Shown piece after piece: positions 18,052 through 30,420 of a stretch of 64,000 bases of DNA. The stretch is taken from positions 62,001 through 126,000 of the forward strand of contig QPFY01000022.1 of NCBI GenBank assembly GCA_003665825.1, in the 5' to 3' direction. Origin of the DNA: Microbotryum silenes-acaulis. Its lineage: Eukaryota > Basidiomycota > Microbotryomycetes > Microbotryales > Microbotryaceae. The notes beneath the pieces were generated by a model. It was not told where the DNA came from and made no database searches. It saw only the letters and a program-made list of their open reading frames with translations. The first letter of the stretch is position 1. The number at the start of each line of letters is the position of its first letter. The position numbers and the translations under genes were made by a program.

Positions 18052-20548
18052 ATGATTCGTTCATCTTCTCGGTCAGCTCGACCTCTCCTTTCCCAAACAT
18101 TGACGGCATCATGTGGAGCGTCTGCCTCATCATCTTCCTTGTCGTTGTGTGCGGCGTGTGGAGCTGCTGCAGCTTCGGCTCGAGTCGCGTCCGCGCGCGG
18201 TGCGCGATCGTCATCGACTCAAGCGAGCTTCGCAAGCGGCAGCAGCAGCAGCTCGAGCGTACCCGCGCCAGGGCGGTCAGGGCGTCGCACCGGTGCGCCC
18301 GAGCGAGCAAGAATGTTGGCATCAAGTTCGACAACTTATGGACGGGAACATTTTGATCGCCGGATAGACCTCGGTCGAACACGACCTGCTGCGAGGTGCT
18401 TGTTCTCCTCGACCGCAGCTCGATCTGAAGCAGGCTCATCCTCGACACCACCGCTAACTTTGGAGGAGAAATCGACACCAGACGCCCAATCAGCAGTCCA
18501 AGAAACAGGAACGAACGGATTTATTCCATCGGTCCATCCACTCTTGACCCCGCAACTCCTGCTGCAGAGCGACACTACCACCGATCTCCCCTCGCCCCAA
18601 GACCTCGATGCGCTGCAGCCACGGCGGTTCACGATACCTTCCCACACCTCCCCCGAATCTTACCGTGTCGTCTATTCTCGAGTATGGTCTCAGACGTACG
18701 AGGCACTCTCCCACGCCTTTACCAAGTCCCAACTGCTGCATCTCGCCGGCCCACTCGGGCTCAGCTTGGACCCCTTGGGCGACGCCTCGAAGATGCGTGC
18801 ACGAACAAGGGGCAAAAAGTATCTCAACAAGACGCTCGGGATGATGAACAAGAAGGAGTTGTGTGTCACCATCATGGTGTTGAAATGGGGCATGGTCGAC
18901 CCTGAAGCGGTGCCGGCGGCTGCGAAGGGGCCTAAAGCTACGCAAGGTGGGTCGACACATCTCAGAGTGTCACGACTTGCCCCAGCGATGGGCTGACCTT
19001 TTTTTTTCGTAATCTAACAGCTATTCCACTCTCGGACCGTACCTTGTTCTTGCTCTTGTCGCCAAGTAGGTCGCGACTGATGTGGCAGGTGAACGCTCCC
19101 TTTGGACGAGCTGACTTTTCCCACTTCTCGCAGGCTCGACGACCTTCAGCCACCTCTCCGCGAATCATGCCCTTCGCTTCTCCTTCCAACAAGACCCACA
19201 AACCTCGACGCTAAATCTCATCGTATCTGGTCCCGAAGCTTCGGTGCTCGTGGCACAGGAAACGATCGGCTCGATTGGCGAAACGGCTGATCGACGGGAT
19301 TTCGTTCTACCCGATTCGACGAGGAGCCTACCCGCCGAGGTCTATCAGACGATTTCACGAAACGCTAAAGTCTACCTTGAAGCTCCAGAACATGCAAAAG
19401 AATCGGATAATGTTCTAAGGGCGACGACGAATGACAAGAATGGACTAGAAACGGCAGAGAGGCTCTTGGGTTTGGCGTTTGGCGAGGCGAGGAAGACTCG
19501 AGCGACGAATCTCATCGTCAGCAACGCGGGAGGGGACAAGGATGAATTCTGCTTTGTTCCTTTCGGACCGATATCATCTCCGACGTTCCCGAACGATTCG
19601 ACAAGTTCGTTCGCTCGTCTGGTGGACCTCAATCGACGCTCGAGGGACGGCGGACAGGAGATCAAGACGACTGGATCGAGTGATGTCCTGTTGCGCATCA
19701 AGAATATGTGTTCTCTCCTACCAAACTCGGCCGAACCTACCACCAAGCACGCGCTCAAAGCGACATTTGGTCACCTGCTATTCCCTTTGTACCCATCGTC
19801 CTCGACACCCGTCTTCGGGCCCGTCGCTGTGGACGATGTCACTTCTTTACCCCCGCACCGGCACTTCTTATCCTGCCCACCCACCGGATTCCTCTCTTCC
19901 ACCGGAGCGACGAAGCCGACTCCCGCCAGCGGTTTGAGCAACCCTCCTAAAAACGTGTATGACTTGCCCTTCTTCTCGGACCTCTCGCATGAAGAAGACA
20001 CCGACGACCCGCTCGACCGGCTCAATCAACTCGCATTGGACTCGCCTGACCTCTCCTCCGAAGCGTTCCGTCGCATTCGCTATGTCCGCAAGCCTCGTGC
20101 TCTACAACCGTCCGATAGCTTGGAGCAAATCTTGGACGTCGTCTACCTCCCGCACCAAGACTTGCTCATTCGGACCCACGTCCGATCAACCCATACGAAC
20201 GTACTCTACCCCTCCCACTCAAGCGATCTTGCACTCTCGGCTTCTCATCAAGAGCTCTTGGCTACGACCGCTTTGACCGGATTCGAAAAAGGTCACCTCC
20301 CTTCTCGAACACCCCTCGAACTTGAATATGCCGGCGAGGATTGGTTGTTGAGTTCGGATCGACAGGTGCGAAGGACCCAGGTTGGCGAATTGAGGATTGA
20401 ACGATGGGTCGAGACCATGTCGCGTGGTGATGATGGCGCGCAGATGGGTGTCGAGGTTGAATGGGTTATGGAGGATGAAAAATACGGCGTCGAGGAATGG
20501 TTTGCAAGAGTCGAGGGAAGGGTCATGTCGAAAGGGAAGGAGTACTAA
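18052..20548 (+). CDS. SLS1-like mitochondrial inner-membrane regulator (784 aa)
   Basis: Three exons (18052-18946, 19021-19065, 19134-20548) join in frame across two GT-AG introns of 74 and 68 nt. The N-terminus is a long Ser/Ala/Arg-rich, acid-poor stretch, as expected for a mitochondrial presequence. The middle has YRVVYSRVWSQTYEAL and FTKSQLLHLAGPLGL, followed by KKELCVTIMVLKWG, which resembles the N-terminal module of fungal SLS1 proteins. The 45-nt second exon (IPLSDRTLFLLLSP) joins it to a second domain beginning LRFSFQQDPQTSTLNLIVSG. In yeast, Sls1 sits at the inner mitochondrial membrane and couples mitochondrial transcription to translation. The family call comes from remembered pattern and architecture; the exon structure is well supported. 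An unrelated mitochondrial protein is the alternative. Confidence 0.6.
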
Positions 20549-21482
20549 AGGTTGGGTGGTGTAGCAATTTACCCGGTGTTCAGGTGCAATCCAGTGTTCT
20601 TGGTAGCAGCCAAAGTTCTCGATTGATCTCAGTCTACTCGGTCTGCAAAGTTGGCAATTTTACAGTGGCTAGGCTTGCTTCTCAAAAAAAGGGGCACTTC
20701 GGGCAAATATGCGCTTCCCTCAACCCAACCGATGCTCGTCGATTTTGGTCTGCCCAGCGCGGAGCTGCAGGTGCTCGGTTTGCCTGCCCCCCTGTCTTGT
20801 CCAGCACGCTGCCAGTTTGGTCTCAAATCCACGAAATTATTTTTCTGGTCTCGTTCGAAGCTGTGGTATGTCTTGATATCGAGCATAGAGCAAGATGTCC
20901 GTGAGACTCGTCGCCTCGGCGAGTCAGAAACTTCAAGCTTCGCGGGCAAGTACTACGCCGATATGGTTTCTTCTTCTTACCAACAAGGGAAATCCCGGCC
21001 AGCGCGTTAAAGGGGTTCGAGCAACTGAATTTGCACACTGTGGTCACTCATGAAAGGTCAATCGCAGCAATCTTTTCGGTGGTATAAGAGCTCAATTTAT
21101 CGTGCCAAAGCCACGAGAATCTGAGCTCTACCAAGTGGAGGTGTCTCGCACCTCACCATTCGCTCGGGTGGGGAGGGGAAATGGACTCTGGTTTCGTACA
21201 TCAAAGCGTCGGGGCGGGTGTAGCCGCGCAATCTGCCGCCGCGCGGCTCACGCCGGACATCCTCTGTAGCGGCGCTCCTCTGGGTTTTCAGGACGCCGAT
21301 TTAGTCGCCGATAGGGCTGAACTGAACCTGGGCAAAGCCTCTTTCCTCTGCTCTGCATTTCATCATTCGTAAGAAGTATCCTTTCATTGCCTCGACCTCT
21401 CAGAACTTCAGTGTTTAGATCACATCAGCGACCCGCATACCTGCGTTTCCATCTCTTCGTTCTTCGCTGTCGACTCGACCTC
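20549..21482. other. Intergenic; 3' part is the promoter region of a secreted Cys-rich gene
   Basis: About 100 bp before the start codon at 21483 (from roughly 21345) is strongly similar to the upstream of the paralog at 23523: TCTTTCCTCTG, ATTTCATCAT, CCTTTCA and GATC(A/G)CATCAGCG in the same order. This suggests a duplicated, conserved 5' region. No gene was seen in the rest. Confidence 0.5.
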
Positions 21483-22370
21483 ATGCGTATCAGCGCCTTG
21501 GTGACGGCGCTCGCGTTCGGCGTCTTTGCACAGTCAGCACCCAGGTTCGACATGACGGAGTCGAGCTTGGATCAGCATTGTAGGGACATAGCTGACACTT
21601 ACGTGAGTCGTCCCCCTTGTTGTTGCTCGATGTATCTTGACATCCCGGATAGGAAAATCGCTGAGAGTGCTGACGACCCCCTAAACACCTGTCCCTCCCA
21701 CCGTTTGCCCGCCCTCGCTCGGGCCTGCAGCTCCTAACCCAACGGCAGGCAGGGGGTGTAACGTATGCGTTCTGTCACGATCTCGCCAGGGCCTATCACG
21801 ACGCGTCCAGCAGGACCAGGAAGGACCTCCAGATGAATTACTACTTCGAATGTTTTTGTACGAACAAACCTTGGGCTAAGGCCTACACCGGTTGTCTCGA
21901 CTACAGTGAGTCCTTCATAGCGCCGTCGAGCGAAACCCCAACGACTCTACTCCCAAGGCACACCACGCTCGAGCTCTCCCCGCTGATTTTGAGGTTTGGT
22001 TCCATTTTGGGGGTGCGTTCGTAGATAGTAAATGGCATCATAAAAAGTTGAAGAAGGAGGCGGATCAAGCCGCGGCAGATCGTTGTCGGGCGTGTAACAA
22101 GGGATACTCTCAAATTTACCCCGATGAGTGCCCGAGTACGTGTCATTTTTCTTGTATTCGCCGCATCACCCGTCGTTCGGAGGATTATACTGCGATTTCT
22201 TTCTACTACTGATAGAAGATTGGAAATCGCAGCTATCTATAATTGCGACGAATAACAGCAGAAGGTGTGGGAAGCCAAATAACTCAGCAGTGGCGGCTTT
22301 TAAGGGGCGGTTCGACAGTGGAGGTTGCAGTGATGAGCCGGGTCACTGTGATGGTGGATTGACGAAGTAA
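21483..22370 (+). CDS. Small secreted cysteine-rich protein, four exons (180 aa)
   Basis: Exons 21483-21602, 21749-21905, 22025-22135 and 22216-22370 splice in frame through GT-AG introns (GTGAGT, GTGAGT and GTACGT donors). Residues 1-18 (MRISALVTALAFGVFAQS) form a signal peptide, so the product should enter the secretory pathway. The mature protein has ten or more cysteines. Exon 1 ends HCRDIADTY, and exon 2 carries C-F-C-x4-W-x3-Y-x2-C-L. The same C-x-C-x4-W-x3-Y-x2-C-L spacing, and a phase-0 intron at the same place, occur in the six secreted genes of the tandem array, so they are one family. No enzyme motif is visible. A role as a secreted effector or cell-surface protein is inference. 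The paralog at 23523-27935 supports all four exons. Confidence 0.75.
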
Positions 22371-23522
22371 AGCGATGATAAACTATACGGAATTTTCTTA
22401 ACATCAGTGAGGGTCTTCTTATGCATTGAAAGGACAATTGTGGCGCAGTGTGCCGCGTTCACTTTCTGTGCGGCCTGAGTGGAGAGCATCCATTAAGTCC
22501 AGGCACAAATAGTACACGGCCAGCCCTTTTGGAAAAGAAAACAAACTTTTGGATGGGGATTACGCATGGATCCGCTCCTGAGTTCCGCAGGGTCTGACTG
22601 GCGCTACACGGGCAACCCTATGGGCTGCGGGAACCGCACGGATCCGTTTCTGGTTTCCGTATGTCCGGCTGGCGGGGCGGGTCGTATGGATTCCGTAGTC
22701 TAACAGACTAGAATGATCGGAATTACAATCCACTTCTCCCCAAATCCCATATTTCGGGTGCATGAGAAACACAACAGACGACCGGTACATGCTCTGAGGT
22801 CTTGTATAACCTTTTCATCCATGACATTTTCTGACAAGTTGATGTTGTTATGTTTTACAAACTATAAGGAATCCAGCGGGAAAACACCGAGTTTCCAAGA
22901 TGGTCAACCATATGGCGCCGTGACGGTTTGTGGACATAAGAATTCCGCACGAGGGTTGCGCGTGTAGCCTCGCGGTGCTGGATCATACGGATTCCACGGT
23001 GGACACGAGAAGAAGTTGAGATTGTCATTTTCTGAGCGAATGAAACCTATTGCAGATGGTTAATCAACTGTTTGGGGATGCTTAACATTTACTCCATTCA
23101 TAGCAACCGCTAGTGAGCTGATGCTGTAATGTTTTTACATTCCATATGGATTCCAAAGTACATACCAAAATCTAAGTTTTGCAGAAGGCTTTCATAGGAA
23201 ACACCTACTGGACACGGACTCATGAGGGTCGCGCGTGTAGGCGGTGCCACTGCGGTGGGTGCCCTTTCCTGAGGTTTCACTGAGTGTGAGACATTTTTTT
23301 TGCTCCGCACTCACTTTCGCACTACTCATATCCGTTGCACCGCACTTCAACGTTGATTAGGCGCAACGCAGTTTTGAGCTTCTTTCCTCTGTTCTACATT
23401 TCATCATCTGTAAGAGGTTTCCTTTCAGTATCTCGAGCTCTCAAAGTTTCAGTGTTGAGATCGCATCAGCGCGCTGCCTTTCGCTTTCGATCTCGTCGCT
23501 CGTCGCTGTCGACTCGACCCTC
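22371..23522. other. Spacer between two secreted-gene paralogs, with a recurrent GGATTCC-like motif
   Basis: No gene was seen. From about 22562 to 23155 a short motif close to (C/T)GGAT(T)CCG recurs irregularly (for example ATGGATCCG, ACGGATCCG, ATGGATTCCG, ACGGATTCC, ATGGATTCC), often followed by TTCCG. This may be a decayed minisatellite. The last 130 bp resemble the upstream of the gene at 21483. Confidence 0.4.
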
Positions 23523-23675
23523 ATGCGTATCAGCGCCTTGGTGGCGGCGCTCGCGTTCGGTGTCTCAGCACAGTCAGCTCCCAGGTTCAACATCACGGAG
23601 CGGAGCTTGGCTCACCACTGTAGAGACAAAGCTGGCAAATACTATCGCAGAAAAGATGCGAGCGCGGAAGTAAAG

Positions 23676-23820
23676 CCTTCCGATAGGTGAGGGTGCACGA
23701 CGCCGAGAAGTCAGGACCACAATGTAGAGCGAGTGATAATACGTATTCCAGTAACTAACCTTCCGATAGGTGAGGGTGCACGACGCCGAGAAGTCAGGAC
23801 CACAATGTAGAGCGAGTGAT
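23676..23820 (-). repeat. Two 62-bp direct repeats within the Copia LTR
   Basis: 23676-23737 and 23759-23820 are identical 62-bp segments separated by 21 bp. The same layout (long perfect repeat, short spacer, long perfect repeat) occurs with different repeat sequence in the solo LTR at 57756-58139, and the spacer is similar in both. Confidence 0.85.
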
Positions 23821-23962
23821 GAGAAAGCTACCAAGAGTAAACAGCCGCGCGGGAAGAAAGCCCCGCGCGCTCCCTAACTTAAACAGATCAAACTCCAATA
23901 CCAAAGTGACTAATGACTAAACGCACGCGCATCCGCGCAGATACCACAGGCACAGACACATA

Positions 23963-26900
23963 TCAAATGACACTCCCACATGCCAAGGTAGCCAGCGAGA
24001 CCATCCCGAGTCTCTCGCGATGCGTAGCGAACTTGAGCTTGGATAGGGGTTTTGTCAAAATGTCGGCCGTGTTCAGATCGGTCGGACAGTAGCGGAGATC
24101 GATATCGCCAACCTCGATTCGTTCGCGTAGATAGAAATGATGCACATTCCAATGGCGAGTACGACCTCGAGCTCCGGGATTCTTCGCCAAATCGATGCAA
24201 GGTTGGTTGTCCTCGTGCAGAACAGTAGATCGACCTTGATTGATGCGAAGTTCGGACGCCAGGTTGCGAAGACCGATAGCCTCCTTTGCTGCGGTTGAAG
24301 CAGCCAGAGTCTCAGACTCTGCTGTAGAAGAAGCGACCATCGTTTGTTGCTTCGACTTCCAGGAAATGGCAGCGCCAGCCATAATAACGACATACGCTCC
24401 CACAGATCTGCCGTTGTCGTGATCGCAACCAAACGACGCATCACTGTACACCTCGAACTTGGTAGAACCGCCTACGCGGTAGAGTAGCCTATAGTCGACG
24501 GTGTCAGAAAGATAGCGAAAGATTCGCTTGACGCAGATCCAGTCTCCTTCGGTTGGAGCAGCCACGCACTTCGCCACCGCACGAACAGAAGTCGCGATAT
24601 CGGGACGAACACGTTGCGCAGCATATTGTAGTGCTCCCACAGCCGATTGGTAGACGAGAATGTCGGAGAACGGAGCAGTAGAAGACGAAACGACGCGATC
24701 CTCCATGGGAGTCGCGACCGGCTTCTTCGACTTGCTTTCGAAGGTGTAGTGTTCGAGTAAGCCTCGAATGTACTTTGATTGGTGGACGAAGATGAAATCC
24801 TTGGTACGAAGAAACTCGAGACCGAGGAACGTCTTGACCGGGCCAAGTCGCTTGAGCTTGTAGACCGCATCGAAAGCCGAAATCTCGGAGTCCAGAAAAG
24901 CCTGGTTGTTCGATGCAGCAAGCCCATCATCAACGTACAATGTGATGATCGCGAACGACTTGCCATGATACTTGAAGTAGAGACAAGCATCGACATTGGA
25001 GCGCGTATAGCCGCGATCCGTCATCAGCTTGTGGAGAGCCGCGTTCCATTGCCGAGGAGCTTGCTTGGTGCCATACATGGATTTGAGGAGCTTGAGAGCG
25101 TGACCGGGCTGAGAACCACCAGTCCATCCTTCAGGAACCTTCATGTAGACATCCTCCTCCATGATCCCGTTGAGAAACGCAGAATCATAGTCGAACTGTT
25201 CGAGGACGAGTCCGAGAGCGGCAGAAATCGCGATGAGAAACAAGATCGTCGTGATCGACGAGACAGGAGAAAACGTCTCGTTGTAGTCAATCCCAAGTCG
25301 TTGAGCAAAGCCTTGGATGACGAGACGAGCCTTGTAGCTGATGATGTTGCCTTCAGCGTCTTCCTTCCGAGTGAACACCCAACGATAGCCCAGGGCGCGT
25401 GCCCCGGTGGGTAACCTCGTAAGCTTGAAGACCTTGTGCAATTTGAATGAGCCCAACTCCTTGTCAGAAGCGGCCATCCAGTGTTTGGCCTCAGGAGAGG
25501 CCATCGCTTCCACAAACGTTTTGGGAAGCGGGGGGTGACGAGACGAAACCATAGCAATGAGCTCTGGTGGACGACGGTAGACCGAGCGAGTAGACACGAC
25601 ACGAAGGGCGCCTGCACGATGCTGAGCACGCAGGCGAGTCGGTAAAATGTTACCGGCATTGACGTTCTCGATCGCACCAGGGTTTCGGCCGACACGGTAA
25701 GGTCGATACTCGTAACCATCCTCAGGAGGTAATGGTTGATCGTGTTCCGCAGGGCCGTCGTCATCGTCACTGTCGATAGCCTCAACAGCTTCCTCGCGTC
25801 GATGATCGATCGGGTCCTCTTCAACTTCAGCGTCTTCGGCCAACGGACCGACAGCCGGTAAAGGAGGAGGAGCAACGTCGTCATCGTCCATATGTTGGAA
25901 ACGAAGAAGAGGAGCGGGAGCTGGCCGAAAAGCCGGACCAAGCTCGGGTACGAGCGCAGGCCGTAAAGCCGGACCTTCTGCCTCGGGAAAGAGCGCAGGC
26001 CGTAAAGCCGGAACTTCTGCCTCGGGTACGAGCGCAGGCCGTAAAGCCGGATCTTCTGCCTCGGGAAAGAGCGCAGGCCGTAAAGCCAAACCTGCCTCAG
26101 GTAGGGGAGCAGGCCGTAAAGCCGGAATCTGCTCCAAGCCAGGAAACGGCAGTTGGTGTACTAACTCGTGTTCCTGTAGAGGTTCAACTTCGTAGATGCG
26201 AGGTTCGACAGCCGAGTCCGCGATCGAAGGAGCCTTGTCGGAGAAGGTGACATCGGAAGAGACGACGATCTTGAAAGACCGACCGTGTTCGACGCGAACC
26301 TTGTAGTTGTACTCCCCCGAATAGCCGAGGAAAGTACCCTTGACAGTATGGTCATCGAGCTTCTTACGAACGCCTCGGGGACGAGAACGTAGGCAGTAGA
26401 TCCGAACGCGCGAAGATGCGAAACGTCGGGTTGCTTGCCGAAGAAGACCTCGAACGCAGTCTTGCCCTTGAGATGCGGGTGAGGACCGCGGTTGGAAACG
26501 AAAACAGCCGCTTCCAATGCGTAGAACCAATACTTCTTGGGAAGTCCGGAGTCCTTGAGCATGGCACGGACGAGCGCGAAGAGAGAGCCGTTCGCGCGCT
26601 CCGCTTGACCATTCTGCTGCGGCGTGTAGCGTGCAGCCAGTTCATGGGTGATGCCAAGTGCCTTGAATTCGCCGCCAAGGAGTTGGTTGACGAACTCGCC
26701 TCCATTGTCAGAACGAACAAACTTGATCTTCTGACCGGACTGCCTCTCGACCTGCGCTTGAAAGCCGCGCCAGACCTCGAGGACTTCAGATGCCGACTTC
26801 GAACCAAGTGGAAAAGCCCACTTATAGGTTGAAAGTTGGTCAACGATAACCATGTAGATGGATTGCCCATTGGTATCGTCATCGTTGACGAATCCCAGAT

Positions 26901-27141
26901 CGATCGAAACCCGTTGAAGAACATGTTCGGGTTTTCGACTGACATGATTGTGAGAGCCCGCGCGCGCCTTCGCGATAATGCACGGCTCACAGTCTTCAAT
27001 CTTCTTGTCGAGTAAACGAATTCCAACGATAGCCTTGGATTTGACGAGTTGAAGAATTGAAGAGGGTGCCATGTGTCCGAAGTTCCGATGCCATTCCATG
27101 AGCGAAGCTCCAACGGAAGCACGGGTAGCTGCGACGAGCAC
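23963..27141 (-). pseudogene. Copia pol remnant (integrase, RT, RNase H), frameshifted
   Basis: The first frame (27141 to about 26370) has integrase zinc-site residues (WHRNFGHM, CEPCIIAKA) and DDE core motifs (SIDLGFV, RSDNGGEF, QAERANG). A 1-nt indel near 26370, just after AYVLVP, shifts to a second frame. That frame continues with [17 protein letters not shown], reverse transcriptase ([23 protein letters not shown]) and RNase H ([22 protein letters not shown]), ending at 23963. The linker between integrase and RT has a tandem peptide repeat. The gag-protease part is missing, so the copy cannot be autonomous. Confidence 0.85.
25930..26130 (-). repeat. Coding minisatellite in the Copia pol linker
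   Basis: About four to five tandem units of roughly 45-50 bp encode variants of ALRPALxPEAE. They lie between the integrase and reverse transcriptase domains, a region with little sequence constraint. Confidence 0.75.
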
Positions 27142-27935
27142 AGGCGAGGGTGGAGAGACAATCTCAAAATCGAAGACGTAACTTGGTTGTTTGGCCTGTG
27201 AGTCGTCCTCATTCTTGTTGTTCGATGCATCTTGACATCCCGGGTAGGAAAATCGCTGAGAGTGCCGACGACCCCCTAAACACCTGTCCCTCCTACCGTT
27301 TGCCCTCGCTCGCTCGGGCCTGCAGCTCCTAACCCAACGGCAGCAAGGGGGTGTAACATATGCGTTCTGTCACGATCTCGCCAAGTTATATCACGACATA
27401 CCCAACGATAAAAATCAAGACCAGTACTGCTCCCAGTGTTTTTGCTTCAACCAACCTTGGGCCAAGGTCTACACCGGTTGTCTCACCTACAGTAAGCCCT
27501 GGATACCGCCGTCGAGCGAAACCCCAACGACTCTACTTCCAAGCGACACCACGCTCGAGCTCTCCCCGCTGATGGGACGCGTTCGTAGATGGTAAATGGC
27601 ATAATAACAAGTTCAAGAAGGCTATGGATCAAGCCGCGACAGATCGTTGTTGGGCGTGTTACAAGAGATACACTCCAAATCCCCCCTATCGGTACCCGAG
27701 TACGTGTCATTTTTCTTGTATTCGCCACATCACCCGTCGTTCGGAGGATTATGAGTGCCATTTCTTTCTGCTACTAATAGAGGACTGGAAATCGCAGCTA
27801 TCTACAATTGCAGTGCTTAGCAGCAGAGGGTGTGAGATGCCAAAGAACTTGGCAGTGGCGGCTTTGAGGTGCGGTTCGACGGTGGAGGTTGCAGTGATGA
27901 GGCGGGATCACTGTGGTGGTGGATTGACGAAGTAG

Positions 27936-28586
27936 AGCGATAATAAATTGTACATAACTTTCCTAACATTAGTGAGGGTCTTCTTATGCATTAAAAAGTG
28001 ACAATCGTGGCGCAGTGTGCCGCGTTATTACGCTGCGGCCTGAGCGGAAAGCATCTATCGAGTCGAGTCTGGCATTACCACCGGAGATTGTTTCGGGGTG
28101 ACTTGATTATTGTCACGTCATTCAATCGGTCAGCTGATACCAGTTGCGCCCGAACCCCGAACCCTGAACCAGTGACACCGCCGCCGCCAAAATCGCCGTG
28201 AGAGGAGGTCACGGGACGCGGTGGCGCGCCCGGCTTGAAGCCGCGCTTGACCTCTCCTCTCCTCTTCTAGCTGCACCAAGCTGCGAGATCGGCTCCCTCT
28301 TCTACGTCTCTGTACCACTCCAAGTCTTCAAGTTATTTTTATGGGTCAATATCATTCTCCACATCTCAAGATCATCTAGTCGCTCTTGAAAAGGTGTTGC
28401 TCGGTAGTTCACCCGATGCTGCAATTGCGCTACTGCCAAGGGCAAGGTCATCTAAGTGGCGGTAAGTTGCCGAGCATTCCCGTGAGGGAGAACTGGGCCC
28501 CAACTGATACGAGTCTCGTTACAGCTGCGTATCTGATCTTCATTAAACGCAGGCCCCCCCCCCCTACCCAAGCTTAGCTCTTCCCA
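27936..28586. other. Intergenic, no gene recognised
   Basis: It contains 3' flanking sequence shared with the paralog at 22371 (up to about 28060) and a small inverted repeat near 28200-28258 (AGAGGAGGTCA...TGACCTCTCCTCT). It also has a C-run at 28553-28564. No gene was seen. Confidence 0.4.
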
Positions 28587-30420
28587 TCAAGCTTTTCTCA
28601 CCACCCCCGCTCTAGCTTTCAAGCTCGCGACCTTACCCGCCCCTTTACCCACGCCCATCCCCCTCTGATTATCCAACGCGAATAAAATGTCCTTCAATTC
28701 GACGACGTGAGCACCTTGGCGCCAACTTTCTTCGGCGTCGGATTTTTGTCGATTCGCGTCGTGTAAGGAAGGGATCGTCGTGAGTCGGTTCAAACTGGAT
28801 GGGAAAGGGTTGAGGGAGGAGGAACCTGCACTCAGGGTCGTTCCTAGTGTAGGTGTTCCCATTGATGATTGGGTATGGGGTCGATTAGGCGTCGACATAC
28901 TTGAACCTCCCCCTGCTGCTCCACCTGCTCCCGAAAGCCAAGAGAACGATCGACCGCCCAAAGATCGCATCGCGATTTGATCGGTCAAACGTTTTTGCAC
29001 GTCACCTGAAAGGTTCTTCGCGATCGCGGCTTGACCCAATTCGCGCTTCTTCTTCTTCTTCAAAAGAGGGTTCGATTTAGGCGTTTCCATACCCCCCGTT
29101 GAACCTAGCGTATTCGCCGTCGTCGTTTGATCCGTACCATCAACACCGGGCGTGGAAAAATCGACGTCACCGCGTTCTTGCTCCTCACGTGCTCGTTCAC
29201 TCGCCTCGACAGCTTCCCTCAATTCCTTCTCCTCTTGTTCCTTCTCATCCCTCAACACCCTCTCCCTCCTCCTCTTCCTCTCTTCCTCCCTATCAACCTT
29301 TTCCAAAACCCACAAAGCCTTTTCCGGTTCGTCGTAAACGACCGCGTCCCAAACAGGTTCCTTTTTACCCTCCTGCAACACATCATCCTCCTCATGTACT
29401 CTATACTCCTCCCCCAAACCCTGATCCCTCCTCCTCCTCTTGGATTGATTCTCAAAAGGAGGTTTCCTTAAATGATTCGCATTCAATCGATGATCCCTCA
29501 CTCGAATCGAATTCGAAATTAAATCCATCAACCTAGTTCGACAAGCCAAAGCGATTAAAGGAATCGTTTGACCTTCTAAACTTTTCAATGAATATTCGGC
29601 GGCGATTTTACGGACTACGTCGGCGAGAACTTGAGGGTCGATGAAGGATTGAGAGTGGATTCGGAGGTCGAGGTCGGTTAGGGATGAGGTGGAAGGTGCG
29701 GAAGGTGCGGCGGCGGTGGTGTGGGTGTGGGTCGTGGATGGGTTGGGTTGGGAAGTAGAGGTGGTGTTGGAGTGAGATCCGACCGGTCGATGTTGTCGTA
29801 GTGAATCTTCTTCGGCCTGGGAAGAAGGAGGTTAGGGTTGGTTCAGGATTAGATTGGGGTTCTTTTGGGGGGGGGGGGGGGGGCTAGGCTTGAAAAACGA
29901 ACGTTGATATCAACTCCACTCGCTCCTACAGCGTCCATGAGGTCTTGTACGTTCGTGCTCCGTTCATGTTCGGATTTCCCCGTCGTCGTGTTTGTGTTTG
30001 TGGTAGTTTCATGGGGTCTGAATAGAGAGAGAGAGAGAGAGAGATCGAAGGTTAGGGAACTAGGAAAAGGGTCATCGCATGTTGACAGCGCTCAGAACCT
30101 ACTCTTTCGAAGTATCTCTTGTCGTATTCCCTATTCACAGCAAAAAAAAAGTGCACCCAAGTTGAGTAAGGGTTCCGACTAGTTAGATAAACGCGCCCGG
30201 ATGATGCCCGAAACGTACGACTCGTCTCCGCACTCGGATTAGCTTTCGCCTTGCCCTGGTTCCCCACCCCACCGGGAAGCTGTAAGCCACCGCCTGTACC
30301 ACCCCCACCCGGTTTGGGAGTACTGACGGAGGTAGAGGCCGTTGGTGTGGAGACTGTGGCTTGGGATTGGGATTGGGATTGGGATTGGGAGGGAGGTGGG
30401 GGTGACGAGGCGGGTGGCAT
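28587..30420 (-). CDS. TAF4: TFIID subunit TAF4
   Basis: The large 3' exon (28587-29816) is joined in frame by an 86-nt intron (29817-29902) to an exon (29903-30017) that ends VQDLMDAVGASGVDIN. That matches the TAF4-family start of the conserved C-terminal region (DLxDAxxxxGVDxxxEE). Then follow a histone-fold-like helix segment (LIALACRTRLMDLI, IRVRDHR), a charged coiled-coil-like region (EERKRRRERVLRDEKEQEE), MRSLGGRSFSWL and a final VVELKDILFAL. TAF4 pairs with TAF12 and scaffolds TFIID, which recruits RNA polymerase II. The probable first exon starts at 30420 (MPPASSPPPP, Gln/Ser-rich), but its donor could not be fixed in phase with the next exon. A 17-nt G run (C on the coding strand) lies in the 86-nt intron. 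Confidence 0.85.

Larger units (their letters stand above)
23643..27197 (-). mobile_element. Decayed, 5'-truncated Ty1/Copia element
   Basis: This is a minus-strand insertion carrying integrase, reverse transcriptase and RNase H but no gag, protease or 5' LTR. A candidate 3' LTR occupies the left end, to about 23980, where the minus strand reads TGTGGGAGTGTC. The exact left boundary is taken from where the host exon stops matching its paralog. No target duplication is recognisable. It belongs to a different Copia lineage from the element at 11958-16908. Confidence 0.8.
23523..27935 (+). pseudogene. Secreted Cys-rich paralog split by a decayed Copia element
   Basis: Exon 1 (23523-23642, signal peptide MRISALVAALAFGVSAQS, ending HCRDKAGKY) is separated from its intron donor (GTGAGTCG at 27198) by 3.5 kb of retrotransposon sequence. 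Exons 2-4 (27344-27491, 27589-27699, 27781-27935) keep open frames and splice sites matching the intact paralog at 21483-22370, including C-F-C-x4-W-x3-Y-x2-C-L. Apart from the insertion nothing looks broken, so loss of function was probably caused by it. Expression of the downstream part alone would lack a signal peptide. The insertion is old enough for the element to have decayed while the exons have not visibly done so. Confidence 0.75.
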
